The notes: generated by a model from the letters alone, not told the origin. 64,000 nucleotides of DNA from Streptomyces rubiginosohelvolus (GCF_014649875.1 NZ_BMTW01000003.1:124001-188000); one strand, 5' to 3'. Positions 9,811 to 20,964 are shown, counted from the stretch's first letter. Made by a program: numbers and translations.

Positions 9811-9827
9811 TCTGACGGAAGGTCAGA
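9811..9827. promoter_or_regulatory. TCTGAC-N5-GTCAGA inverted repeat
   Basis: This is a 6+6 perfect inverted repeat with spacer GGAAG, adjacent to the KstR box in the fadE34/MFS divergent intergenic region. It belongs to the repeated CTGAC-N5-GTCAG set seen near other steroid genes in the window. Confidence 0.5.
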
Positions 9828-9943
9828 AGACTGCCGGATCCGCACAGGGAACAGCCGGAATAGAAGCGCCGCCCGGAAGCGTTCACCCTGCACACACTTG
9901 GGGGGAGCCCGGGTGACCGAAGGCTGCCCGGGAGGCCCCACGC

Positions 9944-12233
<2,290 letters not shown>

Positions 12234-12266
12234 GCCGCCGGACGGCCGCATGGGTAGCATCGCCGC

Positions 12267-13145
12267 GTGCCGTACGACGACTGCCCTCCCCCCACCCGCC
12301 GTGCCCGGCCCCTGTCCGTGGCCGCCGCGCTGGCCGCCGTATGTCTGACCGCCGCCGGATGCGGCGGCGGCCCGGAGACCGGCGAGGCCGGTGCGGCCTC
12401 ACCCCGGCCGGGCGCTGACGCCGCCACCTCGGCGGCCCCGACGCCGACCGGGAAACAGCCGCTGCCGAAGGGCCCGCTGACCGGCCGGACCGTGGTGATC
12501 GACCCCGGCCACAACCCCGGTAACCGCGATCACACCCGCGAGATCAACGAGCAGGTCGACATCGGCACCGGCCGCAAGGAGTGCGATACGACCGGGACGG
12601 CCACCAACGACGGTTACGCGGAGGCCCGGTTCACCCTGGACGTCTCCCACCGGCTGCGCGCACTGCTGGAGGCCGAGGGCGCCCGGGTCCGGCTGACGCA
12701 CGACGCGGACCGGCCGTTCGGGCCGTGCATCGACGAGCGGGCCCGGATCGGGAACGAGGCGAAGGCCGACGCGGTGGTCTCGGTGCACGCGGACGGATCC
12801 GCGGTGGGCAACCGGGGCTTCCATGTGATCCTGCCCGCCGGGGTGAAGGGCGGTGGGGCCGACACCTCGAAGATCGTGAAGAGTTCCGCCGATCTCGGCG
12901 CGAGGATCGCGGGGCACTTCGCCCGTACGACCGGAAGCGCGCCTTCCAATTACATCGGCGGAAATACCGGCCTGGACACCCGCGATGATCTCGGTGGACT
13001 GAATCTGTCGACCGTGCCCAAAGTGTTCGTCGAATGCGGCAATATGCGTGATCCGAAGGACGCCGCGCTGCTCACCGCCGCGAGTTGGCGGCAGAAGGCG
13101 GCCCAGGGACTGGCCGACGGCATTGCCGGCTACCTGAAGGGGTAG
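12267..13145 (+). CDS. lipoprotein N-acetylmuramoyl-L-alanine amidase (Amidase_3)
   Basis: A 292-residue exported lipoprotein. The N-terminus has a hydrophobic stretch ending in a lipobox-like CLTAAGC, then a Pro/Ala linker, then a zinc amidase domain. Metal and catalytic residues are recognisable in VIDPGHNPG (His), NDGYAEARF (Glu), SVHADG (His) and VFVECGNM (Glu). It should cleave the lactyl-peptide bond in peptidoglycan at the outer face of the membrane. Start is GTG 12267. An internal insert with CDTTGTATNDG and a Cys in GPCIDER may form a disulfide. It stands alone between a methyltransferase and a membrane protein. Confidence 0.88.
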   Translation: MPYDDCPPPTRRARPLSVAAALAAVCLTAAGCGGGPETGEAGAASPRPGADAATSAAPTPTGKQPLPKGPLTGRTVVIDPGHNPGNRDHTREINEQVDIGTGRKECDTTGTATNDGYAEARFTLDVSHRLRALLEAEGARVRLTHDADRPFGPCIDERARIGNEAKADAVVSVHADGSAVGNRGFHVILPAGVKGGGADTSKIVKSSADLGARIAGHFARTTGSAPSNYIGGNTGLDTRDDLGGLNLSTVPKVFVECGNMRDPKDAALLTAASWRQKAAQGLADGIAGYLKG

Positions 13146-13312
13146 TTCTGCGGTGATATTGGGGGGATAACCGTTCATGATCCGGGCTCGGGAGCAACCC
13201 GACCGGGCAGACGATAGATTCATCCGTACGATGGGGAGCCGCTCCCGAGCTTCGAGCCGCACCGGCGGCAGCGACGACCGCCCCGACGAGACGACCGACT
13301 AAGGACCTTCAC

Positions 13313-14176
13313 GTGAATATCCGATCCCTCACACGAGGCGACGGCGTGGTGATCGGAGCAGCGGTCGTGCTGTTCATCGCCTCTTTCCTCGACTTCTCCA
13401 GCTACGACTGCCCGCAGGGCGTCGACTGCTCCCGGTTCGACAGCCCGAACGCCTGGGACTCGCTCGGTCTCCTGATGAGCGTCTTCCTCGCGGGCGTCAT
13501 CGGCGCGGCGCTCCTGATCGTCAGCCGTGCGATGCCGGGCCGGAAGGTCGTCGGGCTGGACCTCGGCCAGTTCGGCGTGGCGCTCACCGTCTTCGCCCTG
13601 TGGACCGCTTTCTGGACGATCCTCGACGTCAACAACGCCGGAGCCGGCCTGATCCTCGGCCTGCTGGCCGCCCTCGTGCTCGCCGCCGGAGCAGTGGCCG
13701 GCCCGCTGGTCCCCGCGCTCAAGGCCCCGCTCCTCAGCCCGTCCGGCCCGTCGCAGGGCGTGCAGGGCGGCCAGCAGCCGTACGGTGCGCAGCCCGGCCA
13801 GGGCTACGGCTTCCCGGGCGGCCAGCAGCAGGCGCCGTACGGTGCCCAGCCGAGCCAGGGTTACGGCTACCCGGGCGCGCCCCAGCAGGGCCAGCCCGCC
13901 CAGGCCGACCCGGCGCAGGCGCAGCAGGCCCAGGCCCAGGCGCAGCAGCCCGCGCAGGGCGGTGCGGCCCCGGCGGGTGACTTCACCCCGTTCTGGTTCG
14001 CCGTTCCGGTGGCGCGCCCGCTGTACGGCGAGGACGGTTCGCCGAACCCGATCGCCGAGCTGGCGCCGGGCACCTGGTACCTCGCGGTGGAGCAGCGCGG
14101 CCAGAGCCTGATCGCGCAGACGCAGGACGGCCGTCGCGGCGTCCTCCAGGACACCACGGGCATCCAGCGCGGCTGA
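13313..14176 (+). CDS. membrane protein with Gln/Pro/Gly-rich repeat tail
   Basis: A 287-residue protein with about four transmembrane helices in the first 140 residues, followed by a low-complexity cytoplasmic tail. The tail has imperfect YGAQPGQGYGFPGG-type repeats and a Gln-Ala run, and ends in a compact roughly 65-residue segment (from FTPFWFAVP). The architecture resembles DUF5336/SPFH-neighbour membrane proteins of actinomycetes. Start is GTG 13313. A stem-loop terminator follows at 14195. Function is unknown. Confidence 0.75.
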   Translation: MNIRSLTRGDGVVIGAAVVLFIASFLDFSSYDCPQGVDCSRFDSPNAWDSLGLLMSVFLAGVIGAALLIVSRAMPGRKVVGLDLGQFGVALTVFALWTAFWTILDVNNAGAGLILGLLAALVLAAGAVAGPLVPALKAPLLSPSGPSQGVQGGQQPYGAQPGQGYGFPGGQQQAPYGAQPSQGYGYPGAPQQGQPAQADPAQAQQAQAQAQQPAQGGAAPAGDFTPFWFAVPVARPLYGEDGSPNPIAELAPGTWYLAVEQRGQSLIAQTQDGRRGVLQDTTGIQRG

Positions 14177-14194
14177 TCCCCGACGCGTACCCCG

Positions 14195-14224
14195 CGGCCC
14201 CTCGCCCTTCCGGGCGGGGGGCCG
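14195..14224. terminator. GC-rich stem-loop terminator
   Basis: A 13-bp stem (one mismatch) with a TTCC loop begins 19 bases after the stop of the membrane-protein gene. It separates that gene from the downstream oxidoreductase. Confidence 0.7.
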
Positions 14225-14256
14225 TTGTCGTACAGTCCACCCCGCACCCAACGCTT

Positions 14257-14271
14257 CTGACACACCGTCAG
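14257..14271. promoter_or_regulatory. CTGAC-N5-GTCAG inverted repeat before the F420 oxidoreductase
   Basis: CTGACACACCGTCAG, a perfect 5+5 inverted repeat, ends only 20 bases before the ATG at 14292. This location fits an operator or transcription-start element of the oxidoreductase gene. It is part of the five-member set in this window. Confidence 0.5.
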
Positions 14272-14291
14272 TCACGGCTGGAGGGAACGGT

Positions 14292-15302
14292 ATGCGGCTC
14301 GGACTCGCGCTCGGCTACTGGGGCCGCGGCCCGGACGCCGGCCAACTCGGCCTGGTCCAGGAGGCGGAGCGGCTCGGCTACGCGTCGGTGTGGACGGCGG
14401 AGGCCTGGGGCTCGGACGCCTTCACACCGCTGACCTGGATCGCCGCCCACACCTCGCGGATCCGGCTGGGGACCGGCATCGTCCAGATGGCGGCGCGCAC
14501 CCCCACCGCGACGGCCATGCACGCGCTGACCCTGGACCATCTCTCCGGCGGCCGGATGCTGCTGGGCCTCGGCCTGTCGGGCCCGCAGGTGGTGGAGGGG
14601 TGGTACGGGCGGCCGTTCCCGAAGAGCCCGCTGACGGCGACCCGGGAGTACGTCGAGGTGATCCGGCAGGTGCTGGCGCGGCAGGGGCCGGTCGAGCTGG
14701 CGGGCCGCTTCCACTCCCATCCGTACGCCGGTCCGGACGCCACCGGGCTCGGCAAGCCGCTGAAGCCGATCACGCATCCGCTGCGCGCCTCGCTGCCGGT
14801 CCTGCTGGGGGCGGAGGGCCCGAAGAACATCGCGCAGACCGTGGAGATCGCGGACGGCTGGCTGCCGCTGTACTGGTCACCGCTGCGCACCGATGTCTAC
14901 GAGACCTCCCTCACCGGGCTCCGGGAGGGGTTCATGGTCGCGCCGATGGCCCGCGCGCACGTCTGCGACGACGTGGCCGAGGGGCTGTGGCCGGTGAAGG
15001 CGATGCTCGGCTTCTACATCGGCGGGATGGGGCACGCGGCCCGCAACTTCCACGCCGACCTGATGGCCCGCATGGGGTTCGAGGAGGAGGCCCGGCGGAT
15101 CCAGGAGCTGTTCCTCCAGGGCCGCAAGGAGGAGGCGGTGCGGGCGGTGCCGGACGCGTTCGCCGACGAGATCTCGCTGATCGGGCCGCGCGCCCGGATC
15201 GCGGAGCGGCTGGAGCTGTGGCGCACGGGACCGGTGACCGATCTGCTGGTCACCGCACCGGACCCGCACACGCTGCGGGTCCTGGCGGAGCTCAACTCCT
15301 AG
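14292..15302 (+). CDS. LLM-class F420-dependent oxidoreductase, Rv3520c-like
   Basis: A 336-residue luciferase-like TIM-barrel protein. The opening RLGLALGYWGRGPD, then TAEAWGSDAFTPL, LDHLSGGRMLLGLGLSGPQVVEGWYG and LLGAEGPKNIAQTVEIADGWLPL, closely follow my memory of Rv3520c, an F420-linked oxidoreductase encoded in the mycobacterial cholesterol cluster whose exact substrate is unsettled. ATG 14292 follows GGAGGGAACG. No exact KstR box is seen upstream, only the CTGAC palindrome. The homology, but not the operator, places it in steroid metabolism. Confidence 0.85.
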   Translation: MRLGLALGYWGRGPDAGQLGLVQEAERLGYASVWTAEAWGSDAFTPLTWIAAHTSRIRLGTGIVQMAARTPTATAMHALTLDHLSGGRMLLGLGLSGPQVVEGWYGRPFPKSPLTATREYVEVIRQVLARQGPVELAGRFHSHPYAGPDATGLGKPLKPITHPLRASLPVLLGAEGPKNIAQTVEIADGWLPLYWSPLRTDVYETSLTGLREGFMVAPMARAHVCDDVAEGLWPVKAMLGFYIGGMGHAARNFHADLMARMGFEEEARRIQELFLQGRKEEAVRAVPDAFADEISLIGPRARIAERLELWRTGPVTDLLVTAPDPHTLRVLAELNS

Positions 15303-15324
15303 GCGGGACAGCCCAGCAGGGTGC

Positions 15325-16104
15325 TCAGCCGAACGAGGACCGGTCCAGCCAGAAGTCCAGCAGCGCCGCGTCGCCGAGCACCTCGACCCGTGAACTGGTG
15401 GGCTCCAGGCGGCGGTTGAAGACGAGCATCAGATCGGTGAGGGTGCCGCGCAGGGCGACCGTGGCCTTGTCGTGCGCGTGCCGCCAGGTGAAGCGGTCGT
15501 CGCCGAACTCGATCAGCCACTCCGCGCCGGGCACATCGGTGGCGTGCAGATGCAACGACCGCCCGCCGCCCCGCAGTTCCGCCGCCTCCGGGTCGCCCTC
15601 CTCCTGGGCCAGGGCGACGATGCCGAGCCACTCCTCGATGGTGTCGGCGGCCACCTCGGCGTCGACCTCGTACGGGGCGCGGGCGGCGAGCGCCGCGTCC
15701 GCCCGGTGCACGGCCGTCTCGTGCGTCATGCGACGCGCCCAGAAGGCCGCACGCTGTTCGGTCACCCACGTCCACACCTCGGCGGCCGGCCCCGCCTCCC
15801 GCAGCGCGGCGACGGTGGCGGCCGCACCTTCGGCGAGCCAGGCGTCCAGCGCGGCCGGGTCCTCACTGTCCGGCCCCTCGAAGCCGGGCACCTTGTCCTC
15901 CGGGAACTCCTCGGAAGCACGGGTCCGGACGATCTCACCGACCCAGCGGTGCGCGCCGCCGACATGCACCGCGAGCTCGCGGAGGGTCCAGTCGGGGCAG
16001 CTGGGGACGGTCACGCCGAGATCGGCACCGGTCAGCACCGCGCGCAGGGCGTCGGTCTGGGCCAGGATCTCGTCGCAGTAACGGTCGTGGGAGAGAGACG
16101 TCAT
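15325..16104 (-). CDS. mycothiol-dependent maleylpyruvate isomerase family protein
   Basis: A 259-residue protein with an N-terminal DinB-like helical metal-binding domain. The putative zinc ligands are in ELAVHVGGAHRWV and in the conserved HETAVHRADA motif. A smaller C-terminal domain follows. The family uses mycothiol as cofactor for isomerisation or thiol transfer, and many members have unknown substrates. ATG 16104 gives the normal family length; the longer in-frame start at 16218 adds an untypical basic leader. It converges on the F420 oxidoreductase gene with a 22-base gap. Confidence 0.8.
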   Translation of the reverse strand: MTSLSHDRYCDEILAQTDALRAVLTGADLGVTVPSCPDWTLRELAVHVGGAHRWVGEIVRTRASEEFPEDKVPGFEGPDSEDPAALDAWLAEGAAATVAALREAGPAAEVWTWVTEQRAAFWARRMTHETAVHRADAALAARAPYEVDAEVAADTIEEWLGIVALAQEEGDPEAAELRGGGRSLHLHATDVPGAEWLIEFGDDRFTWRHAHDKATVALRGTLTDLMLVFNRRLEPTSSRVEVLGDAALLDFWLDRSSFG

Positions 16105-16220
16105 GCGGCACCTTAACCGGCGGCACCTGGGATGATCATTCCGATATCCGCCGGTCGTCGCCCCGCTCACCGACGGAACCATGAAGGCACCCATGCGAAG
16201 AAGGGCTACGCGACCCACTG

Positions 16221-16670
16221 ATGCGCTTCTCCTCCGACGACCTCGTCTGCCGCATCGCCTGCAATCTGGAGCAGGTGCACACCGCCGACGAGGCGATGCG
16301 TGCCTGGCTGCCGCTGGTCTCCGAGCTCCGGCCGGTGTCGGCGGCGTTCGAGGCGGCCCATCCGGACGGCCTGCGCCGGGGCTACCTGGCCGACCTCCTC
16401 GTGGTCTCCTCCCTTCAGGACGGGGCCGGCGGCGGGAGCACCCGGAGCCGGCTGCTCGCCACCGTGGACGCGCTCGCCGTACGCCTCGGCCTGGACCCGG
16501 CGGACTTCGAGACCGACGAGGACGGCGCCGGCGGAGCGCTGGAGGCGAAGGACGAGCAGGACGGCTCGCCCTACGGCGCGTATCTGGTGCTCGCCCTGAC
16601 CGGTGCGGACCCGCTGAACCCCGACGGCGAGGAGAAGGACTACGCAGACACGGGTGAGGACCTGCCCTGA
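16221..16670 (+). CDS. hypothetical acidic protein (149 aa)
   Basis: A 149-residue soluble protein, helical at the N-terminus (HTADEAMRAWLPLVSELRPVSAAFEAAHP) and strongly acidic at the C-terminus (EEKDYADTGEDLP). There are no membrane segments or recognisable catalytic motifs. It is divergent from the mycothiol-isomerase gene, sharing a 116-bp promoter region, and convergent with a lipoprotein gene 13 bases away. The start ATG 16221 is clear. Function is unknown. Confidence 0.65.
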   Translation: MRFSSDDLVCRIACNLEQVHTADEAMRAWLPLVSELRPVSAAFEAAHPDGLRRGYLADLLVVSSLQDGAGGGSTRSRLLATVDALAVRLGLDPADFETDEDGAGGALEAKDEQDGSPYGAYLVLALTGADPLNPDGEEKDYADTGEDLP

Positions 16671-16683
16671 CCCTCGCGTGCCG

Positions 16684-17259
16684 CTATCCGGTCAACTGGG
16701 AGGTGGAGGGAACCTTGTCCTTCACCTCGGCACCCGCGTCCTTGCCCGCGTTCTTGATGCTGTCGATGACGCTCTCGAACGCTCCCACGTCGCCCTCCCC
16801 CGCCTCGCCCTTGCGGAGCTTGGTGCCCAGCCCCTTGAGCGATTCGATCCCGGCGGTGAGCGGGGCGACGGCCTTCGAGAGCAGCGGGTCGCCCTTGGCG
16901 TTCCTGGCCGCGGCCTGGAGCCGGTTGTAGGCGAACCCGCCCGCCAGGCCCGCCTTCACGAGGGCGAGCCTCCGGCCCTCGGCGCCCTTCTTGAACGTCC
17001 CGGCGCGGTACGGCTTCACGATCCACTGGTACGTCGCCCCGGCCGCCAGCCCCGCGTTGGCGACGAACCGGGTCTTGGCGAGCCGCTGCTTCTCGGCCGA
17101 GGCGGATACGGAGACGGAGGGGCTGGCGGCGGCCGAGGCGCTCGCGGCGTTGCCGCCCGAGGTGTCGTCGGAGTCGCCGCACGCGGTGGCGCCCGCCACC
17201 AGGGCGCAGGACAGCAGCAGCGCGGCCAGGGTGCGGCCAAGCGGTACGGAACGGGGCAC
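16684..17259 (-). CDS. putative lipoprotein (191 aa)
   Basis: GTG 17259 sits 6 bases after a strong GGAGG and gives a signal peptide (RTLAALLLSCALVAGATAC) with a lipobox Cys about residue 25, so the mature protein should be lipid-anchored. A Ser/Ala-rich linker precedes a basic helical domain of about 130 residues that includes KKGAEGRRLALVKAGLAGGFAYNRLQ. No enzyme motif is seen. It is convergent with the acidic hypothetical gene. Function is unknown. Confidence 0.72.
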   Translation of the reverse strand: MPRSVPLGRTLAALLLSCALVAGATACGDSDDTSGGNAASASAAASPSVSVSASAEKQRLAKTRFVANAGLAAGATYQWIVKPYRAGTFKKGAEGRRLALVKAGLAGGFAYNRLQAAARNAKGDPLLSKAVAPLTAGIESLKGLGTKLRKGEAGEGDVGAFESVIDSIKNAGKDAGAEVKDKVPSTSQLTG

Positions 17260-17387
17260 GGCGGGGCCTCCTGACCGAGAGTGACGAATCTCGACACTCC
17301 CGCCCAGACTCACCCGTTCCTCAGGGGGCGGCCACCCGGCAGGGGCCGTCCGGGTTTCACCCTGCGTAAAGCGGCAACCAGAGTTCC

Positions 17388-17678
17388 ATGTCTCCCAGAA
17401 CCCGTTCAGGTAGCAGCTCAGCGGCACGCGTGATAGCCGTCGTGGCCGACATCTTGGCCTTCATCATCATCCTGTGGATCCTGATGTACCTGCTGGACGC
17501 CAACCGCGGCAACGACTTCGTGCAGTGGGTGCACGACGCGGCCCGCTGGCTGGCCGGCTGGTCGTACGACCTGTTCACGTTCGACAAGACGTGGGCGAAC
17601 GTGGTCGCCGGTTACGGTCTCGCGGCCGTGGTCTACCTCTTCATCGGGCATGCCGTGGCGGGCCGGATCCGTCGCTGA
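17388..17678 (+). CDS. small integral membrane protein (96 aa)
   Basis: A 96-residue protein with two clear transmembrane helices (about 16-36 and 68-88) separated by an amphipathic segment with several Trp. The N-terminus is basic and Ser-rich, and the C-terminus is Arg-rich. It is divergent from the lipoprotein gene and ends 24 bases before the convergent alpha/alpha-barrel gene. Function is unknown; the family appears common in Streptomyces. Confidence 0.68.
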   Translation: MSPRTRSGSSSAARVIAVVADILAFIIILWILMYLLDANRGNDFVQWVHDAARWLAGWSYDLFTFDKTWANVVAGYGLAAVVYLFIGHAVAGRIRR

Positions 17679-17701
17679 ACCGGCGCCACCCCAGGCGGTG
17701 T

Positions 17702-18775
17702 TCAGCGGCAGCAGTCCGGCTCCAGGCCGACCGGCAGCCGCTCGCCCCCGAAGACCGCGGTGGTCGCCTCGTCCCCCCCGAGCGCGGCCACCGCGAGCAG
17801 CAGGGAGCCCGCCGTCCAGGTGGTCAACTCCTCGGGCCAGACGGCCTTGTTGCCCTCGAAGACGTACCCCGTCCAGTACAGCCCGCCCTCGGCGCGCAGG
17901 TGCTGGATCGACTGGAGGATCTCCAGGGCCCGGTCCGACTCCCCCGTCGCCCAGAGGGCCAGGGCGAGTTCGCAGCTCTCGCCGCCGGTCACCCACGGGT
18001 TGGGCAGCACGCAGCGCACCCCGAGGCCGGGGACGACGAAGCGGTCCCAGCCCTCCTGGATGCGGGCGGTCGCCTCGGCCCCGGTGACGGCGCCGCCGAG
18101 GACGGGGTAGTACCAGTCCATCGAGTAGCGATTCTTGTCGAGGAACCGCTCGGGGTGGCTGCGGATCGCGTGCGCCAGCGCCCCGGTCGCCAACTCCCAG
18201 TCGGGCTGCGGCTCCTCGCGGCGCTCGGCGATGGCCAGCGCACAGCGCAGCGCCTGGTGGATCGAGGAGGATCCGGTCAGCAGCGCGTCGTTCACCGGGG
18301 TGCCGTCGGCCTCCCGCTTCCAGCCGATCTGGCCGCCGGGCTGCTGAAGCCGGAGCACGAACTCGACCGCCGCGTAGACCGTGGGCCACATCCGGTCGAC
18401 GAACGCGTCGTCGCCGGTGGCGAGGTAGTGGTGCCAGACGCCCACGGCCACGTAAGCGCAGAAGTTGCTCTCCAGGCTCCGGTCCGTCGGCTGCTGCGGA
18501 TCGCCGTCGTGGTAGGCGGCGTACCAGGAGCCGTCGGCGTTCTGGTTGCGGGCGAGCCACGCGTAGGCGCGGGCCGCCGCCTCGTGCTCGCCGGCCGCGT
18601 CCAGGGCCATCGCGGCCTCGGTGTGGTCCCACGGGTCGAGGTGGTGCCCCCGGAACCAGGGCAGCGCCCCGTCCTCCCGCTGTACGGCGGCGATCGCGGC
18701 GACCGTCTCGGCGGCCTGGGACACCGTCAGAACACCCGGCAGAACGAGGTGTTCGGTCTGTTCGGGAGTGCTCAC
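17702..18775 (-). CDS. alpha/alpha-barrel protein (prenyltransferase/GH15-like toroid)
   Basis: A 357-residue soluble protein made of repeating helical pairs with QN-DG-W type motifs (NQNADGSWYAAY, REDGALPWF, CVLPNPWVTGGESC). This indicates an alpha6/alpha6 toroid as in squalene cyclase/prenyltransferase or glucoamylase-like proteins. It lacks the DxDD of hopene cyclases, so terpene cyclisation is unlikely; a carbohydrate-active role fits the glycosyltransferase partner better. The GTG start overlaps the methyltransferase stop (GTGA), so it is translationally coupled. It is the third gene of the operon whose promoter faces the kstR double operator. Confidence 0.7.
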   Translation of the reverse strand: MSTPEQTEHLVLPGVLTVSQAAETVAAIAAVQREDGALPWFRGHHLDPWDHTEAAMALDAAGEHEAAARAYAWLARNQNADGSWYAAYHDGDPQQPTDRSLESNFCAYVAVGVWHHYLATGDDAFVDRMWPTVYAAVEFVLRLQQPGGQIGWKREADGTPVNDALLTGSSSIHQALRCALAIAERREEPQPDWELATGALAHAIRSHPERFLDKNRYSMDWYYPVLGGAVTGAEATARIQEGWDRFVVPGLGVRCVLPNPWVTGGESCELALALWATGESDRALEILQSIQHLRAEGGLYWTGYVFEGNKAVWPEELTTWTAGSLLLAVAALGGDEATTAVFGGERLPVGLEPDCCR

Positions 18776-19503
18776 GCCTCGGCCTTCGGCAGGTGCGGCT
18801 TGGTGGCGTACGCGACGAAGCTCTTGCCGACGACCGGGTTGAGGAGCTGCTCGGCGACCCGGGTCGCGAGCGGCTTCTTCATGATGTCCCAGACCAGCAG
18901 CTTGTGGTACGCCCGCACCGGCAGGGCCTTGTCGTTGTCGACGCCGAAGGCGCACTTGAGCCACCAGTACGGCGAGTGCAGGGCGTGCGCGTGGTGGGTG
19001 CCGTACGGCTTGAGCCCGGCCTCGCGGATCCGGGCGAGGAGCTGGTCGGCCTTGTAGATGCGGATGTGGCCGCCCTCGACCTCGTGGTACGCGTCGGAGA
19101 GCGTCCAGCAGATCTTCTCGGGGCCGTAGCGCGGGACGGTGATCGCTATCCGGCCGCCCGGCTTGAGCACCCGGACCATCTCGGCGAGGACGCCCTTGTC
19201 GTCCGGGATGTGCTCCATGACCTCGGAGATGATCACGACGTCGAAGGAGTCGTCGGGGAACGGCAGGTTGAGGGCGTCGCCCTCCATCGCGGTGGCGGTG
19301 GCGCCCTCGGGGGCCTCGCCGGCCTCCTTCATCGCGGCGAACCACTTGGCGACCTCGCGGATCTCCTCGGCGTTCTGGTCGAGGGCGACGACCTGCGCTC
19401 CGCGCCGGTAACACTCGAAGGCATGCCGGCCGGCACCGCAGCCCAGGTCGAGCACTCGGTCGCCGGCGGCGAGCGGGAAGCGGGTGAAGTCGACGGTCAG
19501 CAC
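18772..19503 (-). CDS. class I SAM-dependent methyltransferase
   Basis: A 243-residue enzyme with SAM motif I VLDLGCGAGRHAFE (about 18-31), an acidic loop VALDQNAEE and motif DVVIISEVMEHIPD, typical of UbiE/COQ5-like or Methyltransf_11 proteins. The start GTG 19503 follows GAAGGCAGG. It lies 52 bases after the glycosyltransferase gene and overlaps the alpha/alpha-barrel gene by 4 bases, so the three act as one unit. The substrate is unknown; a glycolipid or glycosylated terpenoid/sterol acceptor is an inference from context only. Confidence 0.8.
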   Translation of the reverse strand: MLTVDFTRFPLAAGDRVLDLGCGAGRHAFECYRRGAQVVALDQNAEEIREVAKWFAAMKEAGEAPEGATATAMEGDALNLPFPDDSFDVVIISEVMEHIPDDKGVLAEMVRVLKPGGRIAITVPRYGPEKICWTLSDAYHEVEGGHIRIYKADQLLARIREAGLKPYGTHHAHALHSPYWWLKCAFGVDNDKALPVRAYHKLLVWDIMKKPLATRVAEQLLNPVVGKSFVAYATKPHLPKAEA

Positions 19504-19555
19504 GAGGGCCTGCCTTCGAGGTCGGAGGTACGGGTTCCGGTAAACGCGGTCGCGG

Positions 19556-20869
19556 TCACCTGCGGACTCCGCGGGCGGTGATCGCCTGACGGTACAGCTC
19601 GGCCGTTCCGGCGGCCGCCCGGGCCCAGGTGAAGTTGGCCAGCACCCGTGCGCGGCCCGCCGTGCCGAGCCGGGCGCGCAGCTCCGGGTCGGCCAGCAGC
19701 CGGGCCAGCGCACCGGCCAGCGCGTCCGCGTCGCCGGGCGCCACCGCGAGGCAGGTCTCGCCGTCGCGGCCGGAGACCTCGGGGATCGCGCCGCCGGTGG
19801 TGGCGACGAGCGGGGTGCCGGTGGCCATGGCCTCGGCGGCGGGCAGCGAGAAACCCTCGTACAGCGAGGGCACGCAGGAGACCTGGGCGCTGCGCACCAG
19901 GTCGACCAGCTCGGCGTCGCTGATGCCCTTGACGAACTCGACGGCGTCCGCGAGCCCATGCCGCTCGATCGCGCGGGCGACCGGCCCGTCCTCGGCGCGC
20001 TTGCCGACGACGACGAGGTGGGCGGCGGGGTTCTCGGTGCGGAGCTTGGCGAGCGCGTCGACGAGGTGGACGAGGCCCTTGAGGGGGACGTCGGCGCTGG
20101 AGGTGGTGACGATCCGGCCCGGGACCTCGGGGACGGAGGGGTCGGGCGACCACAGGTCGGTGTCGGCGCCGATGTGGACGACGCTGATCCGGTCCTTGCG
20201 TACGCCGAGGTCCTCGACGATCTCGTCGCGGGAGGAGCCGGAGACGGTGAGGACGGTGTCCAGCTTGCGGGCGACCCGCTTCTGCATCCGCGTGAAGGCG
20301 TACCAGCGGCGTACGGAGGCGCGTCGGCGGCGACTGGTCGCGGCGGCCAGGTCGAGCCTGCGGTCCACGGTGATGGGGTGGTGGATCGTCGTCACGAGCG
20401 GGGCCCCGAGGTCGCCGAGGAGCCCGTAGCCGAGGGTCTGGTTGTCGTGGACGACGTCGAACTCGCCGCGCCGGGCCAGCAGATGGCGGCGGGCGCGCAG
20501 GCTGAAGGTGAGCGGTTCCGGGAAGCCGCCGGTCCACATGGTGGCGACCTCGGCGAGGTCGATCCAGTCGCGGTACTCGCCGCGCTTCGGGGTGCGGAAG
20601 GGGTCGGGCTGCCGGTAGAGGTCGAGGCTGGGCAGCTCGGTCAGCGGGACGCCCTCGTCGAGCACCGGGTAGGGCTGCGCGCCGATGACCTCGACGCTGT
20701 GGCCGAGGCGCGCCAGCTCGCGCCCGAGGTGGCGGACGTACACGCCCTGGCCACCGCAGAACGGATTGCCCTTGTAGGTGAGGAGTGCGATGCGCAACGG
20801 CCGGTCGCCGGTCCCGGCGATGCTGCCGTCGCCCGTGCGGGGGCCTGTCTCCACGGCCTCAGCGGTCAC
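19556..20869 (-). CDS. GT4-family glycosyltransferase
   Basis: A 437-residue GT-B glycosyltransferase. The N-domain begins after about 25 residues with RIALLTYKGNPFCGGQGVYVRHL (glycine-rich acceptor loop), and the C-domain has VPSLYEGFSLPAAEAMA, the EX7E retaining-GT4 signature, and GGAIPE. It should transfer a sugar from a nucleotide donor with retention. ATG 20869 is divergent from kstR across 264 bp that hold two tandem KstR boxes, 55-90 bases from this start. First gene of the GT-MT-barrel operon. The acceptor is unknown. Confidence 0.82.
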   Translation of the reverse strand: MTAEAVETGPRTGDGSIAGTGDRPLRIALLTYKGNPFCGGQGVYVRHLGRELARLGHSVEVIGAQPYPVLDEGVPLTELPSLDLYRQPDPFRTPKRGEYRDWIDLAEVATMWTGGFPEPLTFSLRARRHLLARRGEFDVVHDNQTLGYGLLGDLGAPLVTTIHHPITVDRRLDLAAATSRRRRASVRRWYAFTRMQKRVARKLDTVLTVSGSSRDEIVEDLGVRKDRISVVHIGADTDLWSPDPSVPEVPGRIVTTSSADVPLKGLVHLVDALAKLRTENPAAHLVVVGKRAEDGPVARAIERHGLADAVEFVKGISDAELVDLVRSAQVSCVPSLYEGFSLPAAEAMATGTPLVATTGGAIPEVSGRDGETCLAVAPGDADALAGALARLLADPELRARLGTAGRARVLANFTWARAAAGTAELYRQAITARGVRR

Positions 20870-20922
20870 ACTCGGCCCCCTTCTGACTGCGTGTTCGCCG
20901 GAGCGTAACCGGTCGCGCTAAT

Positions 20923-20964
20923 CTAGAACAAGTTTCAGACTTGCTAGAACAAGTTTCATACTTG
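20923..20964. promoter_or_regulatory. tandem double KstR operator (two 21-bp direct repeats)
   Basis: Two adjacent 21-bp units (20923-20943 and 20944-20964) differ at a single base. Each contains TAGAACAAGTTTCA, an exact TnnAACnnGTTnnA match (20924-20937 and 20945-20958). Centre spacing is 21 bp, two helical turns. They lie between the glycosyltransferase and kstR start codons, which suggests kstR autoregulation and co-control of the divergent operon. Confidence 0.82.

Noticed and set aside
17702..18775. Squalene-hopene cyclase or true prenyltransferase
   Set aside because: No DxDD cyclase motif, no prenyltransferase zinc ligands, and about half the cyclase length.
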